A DNA stretch of 64,000 nt from Neisseria leonii (GCF_028776105.2 NZ_CP145606.1:434001-498000), one strand, 5' to 3'; numbered from the stretch's first letter, positions 32,359-42,626 are shown. Numbers and translations: made by a program. The notes: generated by a model not told the origin, from the letters alone.

Positions 32359-32471
32359 CTATTCCTTCAAGGGCTGAAAAACATCATTATATACCGTCTG
32401 CACGCTTGGCAGGCCGTCTGAAAAGCCAGTAAGATGGCTTTTTTACAACGGCTTTTGTCAGGAGTATGCTG

Positions 32472-32927
32472 ATGGCTTATTCTTTCACACTTCCTTCTTC
32501 CGCAGGGCGCGATTTTGTTTCAGACGACCATCTGCCTTTGGTGCTGTATTTCTATCCGAAAGACCACACCCTGGGCTGCACCACCGAAGGGCGCGACTTT
32601 CAGGCACGGCTGGCCGATTTTCAGGCTTTGGGTTACACCGTGGCGGGCGTATCGCGCGACAGCGTCAAAACCCATCAGAATTTCTGCGCCAAACAGGGTT
32701 TTCGGTTTGAACTGCTGAGCGATGCCGACGAGACCGTCTGCCGCCTGTTCGATGTCATCAAACTGAAAAAACTGTACGGCAAAGAATCTTTGGGTATCGA
32801 GCGCAGCACTTTTGTGCTGGACAAAAACGGCGAAGTGGTTCACGAATGGCGCAAAGTCAAAACGGCCGGCCACGCGCAGGAAGTGCTGGACACTTTGCGT
32901 GCGGCCTCGGAAAATCAGGCGCGCTGA
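32472..32927 (+). CDS. bcp: Bcp-type peroxiredoxin
   Basis: A thiol peroxidase of the AhpC/PrxQ (Bcp) group, 151 residues. It reduces hydrogen and organic peroxides. The peroxidatic cysteine is in PKDHTLGCTTE, matching PxxxTxxC; the usual TPGCT has Leu for Pro. There is no cysteine five residues later, so it is not the C45/C50 type of E. coli Bcp; a more distant Cys (NFCAKQG, VCRLF) could resolve it, or the enzyme works as 1-Cys. ATG 32472 is preferred over ATG 32466 because GGAG at 32461 is then correctly spaced. Its 3' end overlaps the convergent RidA gene by 13 bp. Confidence 0.9.
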   Translation: MAYSFTLPSSAGRDFVSDDHLPLVLYFYPKDHTLGCTTEGRDFQARLADFQALGYTVAGVSRDSVKTHQNFCAKQGFRFELLSDADETVCRLFDVIKLKKLYGKESLGIERSTFVLDKNGEVVHEWRKVKTAGHAQEVLDTLRAASENQAR

Positions 32928-33268
32928 ACGGCGGACACTTTGATTTCCACCGCCCACGCGCTGTCGGCCAGCTTAGCTTCGACACAGGCGCGGGCGGGCG
33001 CGCGTTCGGGATTGACCCATTCGTCCCATGCCTCATTCATGGCCGCATAATCGGCCAAATCGCGCAGGAAAACAGTGGCTTCCAAGATATGGTTTTTATC
33101 CGAACCGCATTCGTTCAGCCAGTAATCAATCTGGCGCAGCACATCGCGCGTTTGTGCCCGGGTATCGGCTTCGGGGTTTTCCGGCACCATGCCCGACAAA
33201 AACACCAAGCCATTGGCGCAGACGGCCTCGGACAGGCGCGCGGTTTGGCCGAAATAGCGGATAGTCAT
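32915..33268 (-). CDS. RidA/YjgF-family enamine/imine deaminase
   Basis: A 117-residue RidA-family protein predicted to hydrolyse reactive enamine/imine intermediates such as 2-aminoacrylate released by PLP enzymes. Family features are NGLVFLSGMVPENP, TRDVLRQIDYWL, ATVFLRDLADYAAMNEAWDEWV and PARACVEAKLA with the conserved Arg that anchors substrate carboxylate. The start at 33268 (MTIRYFGQTARL) is preferred; the in-frame extension to 33376 has no similarity. It is convergent with bcp, overlapping tail to tail by 13 bp. Confidence 0.92.
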   Translation of the reverse strand: MTIRYFGQTARLSEAVCANGLVFLSGMVPENPEADTRAQTRDVLRQIDYWLNECGSDKNHILEATVFLRDLADYAAMNEAWDEWVNPERAPARACVEAKLADSAWAVEIKVSAVQRA

Positions 33269-33452
33269 AGCTTGCTCCTGAGTGATGATGGGGTGGAAAA
33301 TCAAAGTGCAGACGGCAGAAAGGCCGTCTGAAAATACGTTTGCCGGACCGGCAGCCCTTGGCGGGCGCAGCCGCATTTACGGCGGGCGCCCGACTAATAT
33401 AACGGCCGCAGCCGCGGCAGGCAAGGGCGGAAGATTAGTGCGGAGTATCAAC

Positions 33453-33932
33453 ATGGGCAAAACCGATTATCCGATTACCGCAGCGGTGCGCTTTTTACGC
33501 GCGCACCAAGTGGACTTTACGCCGCATCTCTATCCTTATGCGGAACGCGGCGGCACGGCGCATTCGGCCGCCTGTCTGGGCGTAGACGAGCACAAAGTCA
33601 TCAAAACCATTATCCTGCAAAACGACCGCAAACAGGGCTTGGTGATGCTGATGCACGGCGATAAGCAGATTTCCACCCGCAATCTGGCGCGCCATCTGGG
33701 CATGAAGCACATCGAAGCGGCAGACCCCGCGCAGGCCGGCCGCTGGACGGGCTATCTGGTCGGCGGCACTTCCCCGTTCGGCCTCAAAACCGCGCTGCCC
33801 GTGTTTGTCGAGCAGAGTATTTGGGATTTGGACGAAATGTATATCAACGGCGGCAAACGCGGTTTTCTGGTGTCGGTACGGCCGGAGGCGTTGAAGCATC
33901 TGAATCCGCAAACGGTCCGGGTGGCGGTGTAG
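33453..33932 (+). CDS. ybaK: Cys-tRNA(Pro)/aminoacyl-tRNA deacylase (YbaK/EbsC type)
   Basis: A 159-residue trans-editing domain protein, predicted to hydrolyse mischarged Cys-tRNA(Pro). YbaK features are the early segment FLRAHQVDFTPHLYPY, LGVDEHKVIKTIILQND with the conserved Lys, the QISTRNLARHLGMKHIEAADP helix and YLVGGTSPFGLKTALPVFVE followed by INGGKRGFLVSV. CGGAG precedes the ATG at 33453; in-frame sequence upstream to 33282 lacks similarity. It stands alone between RidA (divergent) and the EamA gene. Confidence 0.93.
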   Translation: MGKTDYPITAAVRFLRAHQVDFTPHLYPYAERGGTAHSAACLGVDEHKVIKTIILQNDRKQGLVMLMHGDKQISTRNLARHLGMKHIEAADPAQAGRWTGYLVGGTSPFGLKTALPVFVEQSIWDLDEMYINGGKRGFLVSVRPEALKHLNPQTVRVAV

Positions 33933-34035
33933 CAACGGGTCGCCGTTGTGCATGAAAAACCGTACGGTGCGACACCCAATCCATTCAAATGCGGTGGCAG
34001 TACGGCCGTTTTGACTATTTTTTCAGGGAGCAGTG

Positions 34036-34887
34036 ATGATTTATCTGTTAATCAGTATTGTGTGCAGCGTGGCGGTGTCCGTGCTGTTGAAAGTGGCGCG
34101 CAGCCGTCAGGTGGATTTGGAACAGGCGGTGGCGGTGAATTACCTGATGGCGATTGCGTTATGCCTGTATTGGCTGCAACCCGATGTGGCCGGCTGGCGG
34201 CAGCTGCTGCCGACTTGGTGGCTGTTTGCCGCTTTGGGTGTGCTGCTGCCTTCGGTATTTGTGGTGATGGGGCGGGCGGTTCAGACGGCCGGGATTGTCA
34301 AATCCGATGCTGCACAGCGGCTGTCGCTGTTTCTGCCCGTGCTGGCTGCGTTTACCCTGTTCGGCGAACCGTTGGCGCAAAACCGCCTGATCGGCTTGGT
34401 GCTGGCATTTTGTGCGCTGTTCTGCCTGTTGTGGAAAGACGGCGGCGGCAAAAAAGCGGCGGGCGGTTCGGGTGCGCTGTTGCTGCTGGGTGTATGGGGT
34501 GGTTACGGTATTATCGATATTCTGTTTAAACAGTTGTCGAAAAGCGGGCAGGCTTTTTCGGCCAACCTGCTGGTGGCCTTTATGCTGGCGGCGGTGCTGA
34601 TGTTTGCCTATCTGTTTGCCAAAGGGACGCGCTGGCGGACGGGCAGCGTGGCGGGCGGCCTGCTGCTGGGTGCGCTGAATTTTGCCAATATTTTGTCGTA
34701 TATCCGTGCACATCAGGTGATGTCGGCAAACCCCACGCTGGTGTTTGCCGGTATGAATATCGGTGTGATTGTGCTGGGTACGCTGGTGGGCGCGGCGGTA
34801 TTCGGGGAAAAAATCAGTACGCTGAATGCGGCGGGCATCGTACTGGCACTGGCCGCCATCGGCTGTTTGTTCTACTGGCTGCCGTAA
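34036..34887 (+). CDS. EamA/DMT-superfamily permease
   Basis: A second drug/metabolite transporter, 283 residues with about ten membrane helices. It opens MIYLLISIVCSVAVSVLLKVARS, resembling the SMR-like start of many DMT proteins, and ends FGEKISTLNAAGIVLALAAIGCLFYWL, the usual EamA repeat end. The substrate is unknown. The start could be GTG 34033 or ATG 34036; the ATG suits the AGGGAGC RBS. The 3' end overlaps the convergent metallophosphoesterase gene by 16 bp. A reverse DUS is read in frame near residue 85 (VQTAG). Confidence 0.88.
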   Translation: MIYLLISIVCSVAVSVLLKVARSRQVDLEQAVAVNYLMAIALCLYWLQPDVAGWRQLLPTWWLFAALGVLLPSVFVVMGRAVQTAGIVKSDAAQRLSLFLPVLAAFTLFGEPLAQNRLIGLVLAFCALFCLLWKDGGGKKAAGGSGALLLLGVWGGYGIIDILFKQLSKSGQAFSANLLVAFMLAAVLMFAYLFAKGTRWRTGSVAGGLLLGALNFANILSYIRAHQVMSANPTLVFAGMNIGVIVLGTLVGAAVFGEKISTLNAAGIVLALAAIGCLFYWLP

Positions 34888-35978
34888 GCGTGGGCGGGCA
34901 GTGTACCGCGGACGTCAATCACGGCGATTTCCGACTGCGAACCCAGTCTGAACGGTACCGCCCAAAAGCCGAAACCCGAGGTAACGATAAAATGGCCGCT
35001 GCCGATTTGGCGGTAGCCGTAATTCATAAAATTGACTGCTTGCGCGATCAGGTTGGCGGGAGCAATCTGCCCTTTGTGGGTGTGTCCCGCCACCGCCAGA
35101 TCCACCGGCAGGGTACTTAATTTGGGAAACTCTGTCGGACGGTGTTCCACCAGAAAAACCGGTTTTTCTGTATCCAGGTCTGCCAAGAGTGTATCGGCGT
35201 TGCGGCGGTTTTTGACCATGTCGTCTTTGCGCCCGACCACATAAAACCGCCCGTCCGGCGAAATGCTTTCGTCTTCCAAAACCGTCAGGCCGGCTTTTTC
35301 CAGCTCCTGCCGTACTTTTTGCGGCTCGACCATATAATCGTGGTTGCCCAAAGCGGCATATACGCCGAGCGGTGCTTTCAGACGGCGTAGGGCGGATTGC
35401 AGATTGCCCGCCGTATAAGCTTCTGTACTGTCGTCCATGATGTCGCCCGCCAGCAGAACCATATCGACTTTCTCTGCCGCAAATAAGGCGGTCAGACGGT
35501 CGATCTGGTGTTTGCCGACCAGTCTGCCCAAATGCAGGTCGCTGGCCAGCCCGATGCGCAGCGGTTCAGCCAGGGGCTTGTCGATCTGCACCGAATAATA
35601 GACGGTACGCGGCGTGTAGGCATGGTAAACGGCCCAAGCCGCCAGTGCGGCGAATACAAAGGGATAAGCGGCTTTCAGACGGCCTTCCAGCCCGGCGCGG
35701 TTTCTGCCCAGTTTTAAGATACAGAATGTCAGCGCACTGACGATAAACACCAGCCACAATACCGCAAACAGCGCACCAATCCATTTAAAACTGATGCCCA
35801 AGCGTAAAAATGCCGCCGCCGGAAGCATGTTCAGCGCGGTTAAGGCGGCAGCCAGCAGTATTTTCCGGTTTCGGGGTGTAAGCTGAGACAGCCAGGCGAG
35901 GGTACGGACTAAATTCCAGATCAGAAGCTGCAAGGTAAAAAATGCGGCGGCAAAGATGAAGTAGTAATAAAATTCCAT
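34872..35978 (-). CDS. Membrane-anchored metallophosphoesterase (YaeI-like)
   Basis: A 368-residue protein with about four N-terminal membrane helices (residues 3-26, 42-60, 64-88 and 105-122) and a calcineurin-like phosphoesterase domain from about residue 140. Metal and active-site motifs: GLASDLHLGRL, LLAGDIMDDS, ALGNHDYM, and AGHTHKGQ. Relatives such as YaeI are phosphodiesterases proposed to act on lipid substrates; the substrate here is unknown. A DUS is read in frame as EGRLKAAY just before the fourth helix. Confidence 0.9.
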   Translation of the reverse strand: MEFYYYFIFAAAFFTLQLLIWNLVRTLAWLSQLTPRNRKILLAAALTALNMLPAAAFLRLGISFKWIGALFAVLWLVFIVSALTFCILKLGRNRAGLEGRLKAAYPFVFAALAAWAVYHAYTPRTVYYSVQIDKPLAEPLRIGLASDLHLGRLVGKHQIDRLTALFAAEKVDMVLLAGDIMDDSTEAYTAGNLQSALRRLKAPLGVYAALGNHDYMVEPQKVRQELEKAGLTVLEDESISPDGRFYVVGRKDDMVKNRRNADTLLADLDTEKPVFLVEHRPTEFPKLSTLPVDLAVAGHTHKGQIAPANLIAQAVNFMNYGYRQIGSGHFIVTSGFGFWAVPFRLGSQSEIAVIDVRGTLPAHAYGSQ

Positions 35979-36302
35979 TGTGTGTCGAGCCGGAATGGGA
36001 AGTGCATGCTGCGGACAAACCGCCGTTCAGACGGCCCGGAAAAGCAGCATCCCAGTACCGGCGGGGGGCGGAAGTGCGCTGTGGCGGTGTTCCGCCGTGG
36101 GCGGCACTGTGTGTGGTGGGTAGAAATATTTTATCGGTTTGGGAGAACAGCGGGATTGTGTTGTCTTCCTACTTTCTGTTCGGGCAGCCGGAGGACGGTA
36201 GCAGAAAATGAAAAATCCGCCATCTGTCTGCCGATAACACAGACTGACGGCGCATTATAGCACCCGACGGGCGTTCGGGCGGTTTTCGAGAAAGGTAAAA
36301 AT
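35979..36302. other. Intergenic region without a supportable gene
   Basis: 324 bp between divergent genes. It contains a DUS-like TTCAGACGGCCC near 36025 and some G-rich tracts (GGCGGGGGGCGG near 36060). No ORF here has an RBS and recognisable sequence. It must hold promoters for both flanking genes, but I see no convincing consensus box. Confidence 0.5.
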
Positions 36303-36713
36303 ATGAAATGGCAAACGGTTCCGCAGGAAATCCGCCTGCATTCGGGCGGCCGTTTTCTGTCGCTTTATTACAGTAGTGGCGAAAAAGTTCTGAGTGCGGA
36401 GTATCTGCGCGTTTATTCGCCCAGTGCGCAAGTGCGCGGACACGGGCGGGGCAATGGGGTGTTGCAGGCGGGAAAAGCAGACGTGTCTGTTGTGTCGCTG
36501 GCGGCGGCAGGCCATTATGCGTTGAAAATAACGTTTTCAGACGGCCACGATTCGGGTTTGTACGATTGGGATTACCTGTATAAATTGGCGCACGGATACG
36601 CTACAATGTGGCCTGATTATCTGCAACGCCTCCAAGCTGCGGGTGCTTCGCGTTTTGCCGAGTCGGCACAAGAGCACCAAGCGGCAGGCATGAAGAGCCA
36701 GAGAAAGACATGA
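36303..36713 (+). CDS. DUF971 domain protein
   Basis: A 136-residue protein dominated by the DUF971 domain (gamma-butyrobetaine hydroxylase N-terminal-like): [38 protein letters not shown] and [27 protein letters not shown] are the diagnostic stretches; the second half reads [10 protein letters not shown] where eukaryotic hydroxylases have a related beta domain. In many Proteobacteria DUF971 genes precede ubiE, as here, where the stop codon overlaps the ubiE start (ATGATG). A role in ubiquinone or iron-sulfur metabolism has been suggested for relatives; function not established here. Confidence 0.9.
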   Translation: MKWQTVPQEIRLHSGGRFLSLYYSSGEKVLSAEYLRVYSPSAQVRGHGRGNGVLQAGKADVSVVSLAAAGHYALKITFSDGHDSGLYDWDYLYKLAHGYATMWPDYLQRLQAAGASRFAESAQEHQAAGMKSQRKT

Positions 36714-37450
36714 TGAGCGACAACAAAACCCATTTCGGCTACCAAACCGTCGATGAAAGCGAAAAAGCCGGCAAAGTGGCCGAAGTATTCCATTCGGTTG
36801 CCAAAAACTACGACATCATGAACGATGTGATGTCCGGCGGCCTGCACCGCGTTTGGAAACATTTCACTATCAGTACCGCGCGCCTGAAAAAAGGCGATAA
36901 AGTCTTGGACATTGCGGGCGGCACGGGCGATTTGTCGCGCGGCTGGGCCAAGCGGGTGGGGAAAACGGGCGAAGTGTGGCTCACCGACATCAATTCTTCC
37001 ATGCTCGGCGTCGGCCGCGACCGTCTGCTCAACGAGGGTATAATCTTGCCCGTTGCGCTGGCCGATGCGGAAAAACTGCCGTTCCCCGACAATTATTTCA
37101 ATCTGGTTTCCGTGGCTTTCGGCCTGCGCAATATGACGCACAAAGAAGATGCCCTCAAAGAAATGTACCGTGTACTCAAACCGGGCGGCACTTTGCTGGT
37201 GCTGGAATTTTCCAAAGTCTTCAAACCGCTGGCACCGGCTTATGATCTTTATTCGTTCAAACTGCTGCCGCTGATGGGTAAGCTGATTGCCAAAGATGCC
37301 GACAGCTATCAATATCTGGCCGAGTCGATCCGCATGCACCCCGATCAGGAAACCCTGAAACAGATGATGTCGGATGCGGGCTTTGATGCGGTGGACTATC
37401 ACAATATGAGTGCGGGTGTGGTGGCACTGCACAAAGGTGTAAAGTTCTAA
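36713..37450 (+). CDS. ubiE: Ubiquinone/menaquinone methyltransferase
   Basis: A SAM-dependent C-methyltransferase in ubiquinone (and menaquinone, if made) synthesis. It has 245 residues from ATG 36713, or one more from ATG 36710, which overlaps the previous stop. UbiE signatures are [18 protein letters not shown], the SAM motif [28 protein letters not shown], and [38 protein letters not shown]. It is coupled to the DUF971 gene and followed by a DUS terminator. Confidence 0.96.
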   Translation: MSDNKTHFGYQTVDESEKAGKVAEVFHSVAKNYDIMNDVMSGGLHRVWKHFTISTARLKKGDKVLDIAGGTGDLSRGWAKRVGKTGEVWLTDINSSMLGVGRDRLLNEGIILPVALADAEKLPFPDNYFNLVSVAFGLRNMTHKEDALKEMYRVLKPGGTLLVLEFSKVFKPLAPAYDLYSFKLLPLMGKLIAKDADSYQYLAESIRMHPDQETLKQMMSDAGFDAVDYHNMSAGVVALHKGVKF

Positions 37451-37538
37451 TCGGCTGCCGTGCAGATTCAAATCGAAAGATGCTGTGAGGTCTAGTTAAT
37501 TTTCTTTGGGTCTGTAATAATATCAGCCTGTAATATAT

Positions 37539-37582
37539 AAGGCCGTCTGAAACCCAAACCGGTTTTCAGACGGCCTTTTTTG
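37539..37582. terminator. Inverted DUS pair terminator after ubiE
   Basis: AAGGCCGTCTGAAACCCAAACCGGTTTTCAGACGGCCTTTTTT-type arrangement: two opposed DUS with a GGTTT-containing inner stem and a T-run. Confidence 0.85.
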
Positions 37583-37606
37583 TCCGGGCTGTATGCCGCT
37601 GTGCAG

Positions 37607-37626
37607 GCCGGATACTTGTATCCGGC
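37607..37626. repeat. Palindrome GCCGGATAC-TT-GTATCCGGC
   Basis: A perfect 9-bp inverted repeat with a TT centre, a one-base variant of the GTCGGATAC palindrome family. Confidence 0.75.
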
Positions 37627-37775
37627 TTGTCGGGCTGCACCTATGGGCAAACGGGAGCGGCTTTTACGCCAGAGGCAAAACAAGTTTTTGCCGATGTCGC
37701 CGATCTGATGGCTGCGGCAAAGTAGATAATAGCAAAATCGTGCAAGATTTGATGCCGTCTGAATTGTGTGATTGC

Positions 37776-37925
37776 GTAGGTCGGATATTTATATCCGACA
37801 TAACAAAATAATCCACCCCCTACAAAAGTCGGATACAAGTTTCGTAGATTGGATTTTCAAACCGACATTAAAAAGGCAATGGCACAAAATGGCGTTGAAA
37901 TGTTGGATTCAAGAATCCAACCTAC
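37776..37925. repeat. About 150-bp repeat element with GTAGGTCGGAT-type ends
   Basis: Begins GTAGGTCGGATAT and ends GAATCCAACCTAC. The left palindrome is GTCGGATAT-TT-ATATCCGAC (37780-37799) and the right is TTGGATTC-AA-GAATCCAA (37903-37920). A degenerate copy lies between them near 37843-37866. A further palindrome TCGGATTT-TC-AAATCCGA follows at 37969-37986. These elements occupy most of the 590-bp gap between ubiE and lipA, in which I find no gene. Confidence 0.65.
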
Positions 37926-38040
37926 AATTATCATTATCCGAATGCTGTAAATGTCAAAAGACCGTAGATCGGATTTTCAAATCCGACATCGGCAAACTCC
38001 TTGCCATAATTGCAAAAAAAATAGCAAAAATAGTGAGTAT

Positions 38041-39009
38041 TCACAGCGCTTCCTGCAAGGCTTGCGAAGCCTGCTCGTCGGCGTGGTAGGAGCTGCGTAC
38101 CATGGCGCCGATGGCGGCGTTGGTAAAGCCCATGTCGTAGGCTTCGCGCTCAAACTGCTTGAACATTTCGGGCGTAACATAGCGCAACACAGGCAAATGC
38201 CCATCAGACGGTTGCAAATATTGCCCAACCGTAATCATTTCAATATTGTGTTCACGCATATCGCGCATGATTTCGCGCACTTCCTCGTCGGTTTCGCCCA
38301 AGCCGACCATAATGCCCGATTTGGTGGGAATGTCTGGCTTCATTTCTTTGAAGCGGCGCAGCAATTCCAAAGAATGCTTGTAGTCGGAACCGGGGCGTGC
38401 CTGTTTGTAGAGGCGCGGGTGGGTTTCCAGATTGTGGTTCATCACATCTGGCGGGGTTTGCGCCAGAATATCCAGGGCGATGTCCAAACGCCCGCGAAAA
38501 TCGGGAACCAGAATTTCGATTTTGGTTTCGGGGCTGCGCTCGCGGATGGCACGGATGCAGTCGGCAAAATGCTGCGCACCTCCGTCGCGCAAATCGTCGC
38601 GGTCCACCGATGTGATGACGACATAGCGCAGTTTCATCGCCGCCACGCTTTCGGCCAGATTCTTCGGCTCGTCGGGATCGAGCGGGTTGGGGCGGCCGTG
38701 TCCCACATCGCAAAACGGACAGCGGCGCGTGCAGATGTCGCCCATAATCATAAAGGTGGCCGTGCCTTTGCTGAAACATTCGCCGATATTGGGGCATGAG
38801 GCTTCTTCGCACACGGTGTGCATTTTTTGGTCGCGCAGAATGTTTTTGATTTCGAAAAACTTTTTTCCGGTCGGCACTTTGGCGCGGATCCAACTCGGCT
38901 TTTTCAGTTTTTCTTCCAACGGCACGACTTTAATCGGAATACGCGCGGTTTTCGCCGCGCCTTTGTGTTTCACGCCTTGGGCGTTGTCGGGCTTGATTTC
39001 GATACTCAT
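38041..39009 (-). CDS. lipA: Lipoyl synthase
   Basis: A radical-SAM enzyme that inserts two sulfurs into octanoyl groups on GcvH and the E2 subunits. The protein has 322 residues. The auxiliary cluster cysteines are Cys67, Cys72 and Cys78 ([12 protein letters not shown]); the radical-SAM CxxxCxxC is Cys93, Cys97, Cys100 (CTRRCPFC). The family block [27 protein letters not shown] and the SSYHADEQ C-terminal motif are present. It is the last gene of a ybeD-lipB-lipA cluster and supplies the GcvH encoded at 1.6 kb. Confidence 0.98.
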   Translation of the reverse strand: MSIEIKPDNAQGVKHKGAAKTARIPIKVVPLEEKLKKPSWIRAKVPTGKKFFEIKNILRDQKMHTVCEEASCPNIGECFSKGTATFMIMGDICTRRCPFCDVGHGRPNPLDPDEPKNLAESVAAMKLRYVVITSVDRDDLRDGGAQHFADCIRAIRERSPETKIEILVPDFRGRLDIALDILAQTPPDVMNHNLETHPRLYKQARPGSDYKHSLELLRRFKEMKPDIPTKSGIMVGLGETDEEVREIMRDMREHNIEMITVGQYLQPSDGHLPVLRYVTPEMFKQFEREAYDMGFTNAAIGAMVRSSYHADEQASQALQEAL

Positions 39010-39068
39010 GTGCTTGCTTTCTGTACAGGCCGTCTGAAAACGGCTGCGGTTGGGTTGATACCTGCGGT

Positions 39069-39671
39069 TCAGGCCAGTTCGTGCTGTAAATGGGCCGTCA
39101 GGGTTGCCGACACTTCGGACATCGGCGGGCAGGGGGTCAGCCGGTCGGCCATCTGCGTCATTTCCAGACCGGCATAGCCGCAGGGGTTAATCTGCCGGAA
39201 CGGGGCCAAGTCCATATCGACGTTCAATGCCAGCCCGTGATAAACCGAGCCGTTTTTAATCCGCAAACCGAGCGAGGCGATTTTTTTGCCGTCCACATAC
39301 ACACCCGGCCGCTGCGGGTCGGCGGCGGCAGTGATGTCGTAATCGGCCAGCGTGGCGATGATGGCGTTTTCCAGCGCGGAAACGATGTGGCGCACGCTCT
39401 GTTTGCGCCGTTTGAAATCGATCAGGGTATAAACGACCAGCTGGCCGGGGCCGTGATAAGTGATTTGGCCGCCGCGGTCAATCTGTACAACGGGAATATG
39501 GCCGGCCTCGTGCAGGTGTTCGGGTTTGCCCGCCAGACCCTGTGTGAACACCGGCGGATGTTCCACCACCCACAATTCGTCTTCCGTATGTTCGCCGCGC
39601 GAGTCGTTAAAGGCTTTCATGGCCTCGAAAACGGGTGCGTAGTCGGCCAGACCGAGATGGACGGTTTTCAT
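39069..39671 (-). CDS. lipB: Octanoyltransferase LipB
   Basis: Transfers octanoate from acyl carrier protein to lipoyl domains. The protein has 200 residues. Key motifs are [38 protein letters not shown] with the catalytic Lys, and [14 protein letters not shown] with the catalytic Cys of the acyl-enzyme. It lies 59 bp upstream of lipA and 3 bp downstream of the ybeD-like gene on the same strand, a common proteobacterial order. Confidence 0.96.
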   Translation of the reverse strand: MKTVHLGLADYAPVFEAMKAFNDSRGEHTEDELWVVEHPPVFTQGLAGKPEHLHEAGHIPVVQIDRGGQITYHGPGQLVVYTLIDFKRRKQSVRHIVSALENAIIATLADYDITAAADPQRPGVYVDGKKIASLGLRIKNGSVYHGLALNVDMDLAPFRQINPCGYAGLEMTQMADRLTPCPPMSEVSATLTAHLQHELA

Positions 39672-39674
39672 GGT

Positions 39675-39944
39675 TTACAGCACCACTTTCACCAGCTCGT
39701 GGCCGGTCAGTGCACGGTAGATATTGTCGAGCTGTTCCTGATTTTGAATATCGGCCAGCTGAACGGTCGCGCCCAAATAATTGCCCTTGCTGCTGGGGCG
39801 GACGGTAATGTCGGCTTCGGTGGTGGCCGGTGCGTGTTCGCGGATGCAGGCGAGAATGCGTGCCTGAAACTCGGGGTGTTGCACGCCCATCACTTTAATC
39901 GGGAAATTGCAGGGGAATTCGATTAACGAAGTTTGCTCTGACAT
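39675..39944 (-). CDS. ybeD: YbeD/DUF493 family protein
   Basis: An 89-residue DUF493 protein: FPCNFPIKVMGVQHPEFQARI, then VRPSSKGNYLGATVQLADIQNQEQLDNIYRALTGHELVKVVL, the typical ACT-like small domain. The function is unknown, though it is usually linked to lipB. The ATG at 39944 is chosen on family length and a GGAAAG upstream; the much longer in-frame extension runs antisense to lon and is a shadow. Confidence 0.92.
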   Translation of the reverse strand: MSEQTSLIEFPCNFPIKVMGVQHPEFQARILACIREHAPATTEADITVRPSSKGNYLGATVQLADIQNQEQLDNIYRALTGHELVKVVL

Positions 39945-39978
39945 AAGGGGTTTCTTTCCATTTGATACGGATTGCCGC

Positions 39979-40022
39979 AAGGCCGTCTGAAAAGGCCATA
40001 TCCGATTTTCAGACGGCCTTTG
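39979..40022. terminator. Inverted DUS pair between ybeD and lon
   Basis: AAGGCCGTCTGAAAAGG and CGATTTTCAGACGGCCTT are opposed. The pair lies upstream of both divergent genes, so here it is either a terminator for upstream transcription or simply a DUS pair. Confidence 0.5.
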
Positions 40023-40187
40023 CGGCCATTTAAACGCGGCTGCGTATTTTAGCCGAAAGCGGCGGTAAAGTCTGCCGCTATATGCGGCCGGTGTCCGTGC
40101 CTGCCAAGGGCGGAAAATGCAGCGGTACTCTTGAAATCCTTTTTTCAGCCCGCATTTGGCGCGCATCATTCTAAGAAGGTAGGAAAA

Positions 40188-42626
40188 ATGGCCGATAATC
40201 AAGATTGGGACGAAATCCGTACACTGCCGCTGCTGCCGCTGCGCGATGTGGTGGTTTATCCGCATATGGTGCTGCCGCTGTTTGTGGGGCGCGACAAATC
40301 GATTGCCGCTTTGGACAGTGCGATGGATGCCGGCCGTCAGGTATTTTTGCTGGCACAGCGCAACCCGAACGAGGAAGAACCGCAGGCAGACGATCTGCAC
40401 GAGGTCGGAACGGTCGCCAATGTGTTGCAGGTATTGAAACTGCCCGACGGCACGGTCAAGGTTTTGGTCGAAGGAATCAGCCGCGCCCGCGCGCTGCGGG
40501 TGGGCAGTACCGAAGACCATTTCTTCGCCCATGTTGAGGCAGCGGAGGAGACGGAAACCGCCAATGCCGATTTGGTGGCACTGCGCCGCGCGCTGCTGTC
40601 GGAGTTTGCCCAGTTTGCCAAATTGAACAAAAAAATTCCCGATGAAGTATTGGCCACCATCAACGGTATTGAAGACAACAGTTGTCTGGCCGATACCGTG
40701 GCCGCCCATCTGCAATTGCGGCTGGACCTGCGCCAGATGGTGCTGGAAAAACTCGATGTGGCCGAGCGTATGGAATTTCTGCTCGGCCAGCTGGAAGCCG
40801 AGTTGGACATTATGCAGGTGGAAAAGCGTATTCGCGGCCGGGTAAAACGGCAGATGGAAAAATCGCAGCGCGAATATTATCTCAACGAACAGGTCAAAGC
40901 GATTCAGAAAGAGCTGGGCGAAGAAGACGAGCGCAGCGAACAGGATGCTCTGGAAGGCAAAATCAAAGCGGCGGGCATGAGTCGGGAGGCAGAGGAAAAA
41001 GCCTTGTCTGAGTTGAAAAAACTCAAAATGATGCCGCCGATGTCGGCCGAATCGACGGTGGTGCGCAACTATATCGATACTTTGCTCGAACTGCCGTGGA
41101 AGAAGAAAAGCCGCGTGATTAAAGATATCGCCAAGGCCGATTTGGTACTCAATGAAGACCATTACGGCCTGGAAAAAGTCAAAGAGCGGATTTTGGAATA
41201 TCTGGCGGTTCAAAAACGCAGCGACAAACTCAAAGGGCCGATTCTGTGCCTGGTCGGTCCGCCCGGGGTGGGTAAAACGTCGCTGGGCCGTTCCATCGCC
41301 AAAGCCACCGGCCGCCAATATGTGCGCATGGCTTTGGGCGGGGTGAAAGACGAGAGCGAAATCCGCGGCCACCGCCGTACCTATATCGGCTCAATGCCGG
41401 GCAAAATCATTCAGGGTATGATTAAGGCCGGTGTGAAAAATCCGCTGTTTCTGCTCGATGAAATCGATAAGTTGGGCAACGATTTTCGTGGTGACCCTGC
41501 TGCCGCGCTGCTGGAAGTGTTGGATCCGGAACAGAATAATGCGTTTGCCGACCACTTTGTCGAAGTGGATTATGATTTGAGCGATGTATTGTTTATCGCT
41601 ACGTCCAACAGTATGAATATTCCGCCTGCCTTGCTCGACCGCATGGAGATTATCCGTCTGTCGGGTTATACGGAAGACGAGAAAGTCAGCATCGCCATGC
41701 AGTATCTGGTTCCCAAGCAGATGCAGCGCAACGGTGTGCGTGATGGTGAGGCGCGCATCGAAGAGTCGGCCGTGCGCGATATTGTCCGCTATTACACCCG
41801 CGAAGCCGGTGTGCGCGCACTGGAACGGGAAATTGCCAAAATCTGCCGCAAGGTGGTCATGGCGGCCCAGTTGGCCGAAGATGCACAGAAGGGCAGAACG
41901 CGCCGCACTAAGCCGAAAACCGTTGTGGTAGACAGCAGCAATCTGCAAACGTATCTGGGCGTGCGCCGCTTCGATTTCGGCGTGGCCGAGAGTGAAAACC
42001 GCATCGGGCAGGTAACCGGTTTGGCATGGACGGAAGTCGGCGGCGAATTGCTGACGGTAGAGGCAGCCGCACTCAAAGGCAAAGGCAATATCGTGCGCAC
42101 GGGCAAACTCGGCGATGTGATGCAGGAATCCATCAGTGCGGCGTGGAGCGTGGTGCGTTCGCGTGCGGAAGGCTTGGGGATTGCGGCCGATTTCTACGAA
42201 AAGCGCGATATCCATATCCATGTACCCGAAGGTGCGACACCGAAAGACGGCCCCAGTGCAGGCATTGCCATGACTTTGGCGATGATTTCGGCATTGACGG
42301 AAATTCCGGTGCGTGCCGATGTGGCGATGACGGGCGAAATTACCCTGCGCGGCGAAGTGCTGCCCATCGGCGGTTTGAAAGAAAAACTGCTGGCGGCACT
42401 GCGCGGAGGCATTAAGCACGTGCTGATTCCGCAGGGCAATGTCAAAGACTTGGAGGAAATTCCCGATAATGTCAAAGCCGGTTTGACCATTCACCCGGTC
42501 AAATGGATAGAGGAGGTTTTGGCGTTGGGTCTGGAACGCCAGCCCGAAGCGGCCGAGGTTGCTTCTCTGCCTGCGCCGGTTCTGGAAAAAAGCGTCAAGT
42601 CAAGCACAAAAGCACGCAAACACTGA
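40188..42626 (+). CDS. lon: ATP-dependent protease Lon
   Basis: An AAA+ serine protease that degrades misfolded and regulatory proteins in the cytoplasm. The 812-residue length is normal for LonA. The N-terminal substrate domain opens [24 protein letters not shown]; a coiled-coil region spans about residues 190-290; Walker A is [13 protein letters not shown] and Walker B FLLDEIDK; the proteolytic serine is Ser690 ([12 protein letters not shown]) with Lys731 in [13 protein letters not shown] 40188 follows AAGGTAGGAAAA. HU follows, the same order as lon-hupB in E. coli. Confidence 0.98.
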   Translation: MADNQDWDEIRTLPLLPLRDVVVYPHMVLPLFVGRDKSIAALDSAMDAGRQVFLLAQRNPNEEEPQADDLHEVGTVANVLQVLKLPDGTVKVLVEGISRARALRVGSTEDHFFAHVEAAEETETANADLVALRRALLSEFAQFAKLNKKIPDEVLATINGIEDNSCLADTVAAHLQLRLDLRQMVLEKLDVAERMEFLLGQLEAELDIMQVEKRIRGRVKRQMEKSQREYYLNEQVKAIQKELGEEDERSEQDALEGKIKAAGMSREAEEKALSELKKLKMMPPMSAESTVVRNYIDTLLELPWKKKSRVIKDIAKADLVLNEDHYGLEKVKERILEYLAVQKRSDKLKGPILCLVGPPGVGKTSLGRSIAKATGRQYVRMALGGVKDESEIRGHRRTYIGSMPGKIIQGMIKAGVKNPLFLLDEIDKLGNDFRGDPAAALLEVLDPEQNNAFADHFVEVDYDLSDVLFIATSNSMNIPPALLDRMEIIRLSGYTEDEKVSIAMQYLVPKQMQRNGVRDGEARIEESAVRDIVRYYTREAGVRALEREIAKICRKVVMAAQLAEDAQKGRTRRTKPKTVVVDSSNLQTYLGVRRFDFGVAESENRIGQVTGLAWTEVGGELLTVEAAALKGKGNIVRTGKLGDVMQESISAAWSVVRSRAEGLGIAADFYEKRDIHIHVPEGATPKDGPSAGIAMTLAMISALTEIPVRADVAMTGEITLRGEVLPIGGLKEKLLAALRGGIKHVLIPQGNVKDLEEIPDNVKAGLTIHPVKWIEEVLALGLERQPEAAEVASLPAPVLEKSVKSSTKARKH

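Noticed and set aside
33282-33452. N-terminal extension of the YbaK gene
   Set aside because: The upstream in-frame part crosses a DUS and lacks similarity; ATG 33453 has an RBS and the family start.
39945-41372. Long N-terminal extension of the ybeD-like frame across lon
   Set aside because: DUF493 proteins are about 90 residues; the extension is antisense to lon and starts far from any RBS.
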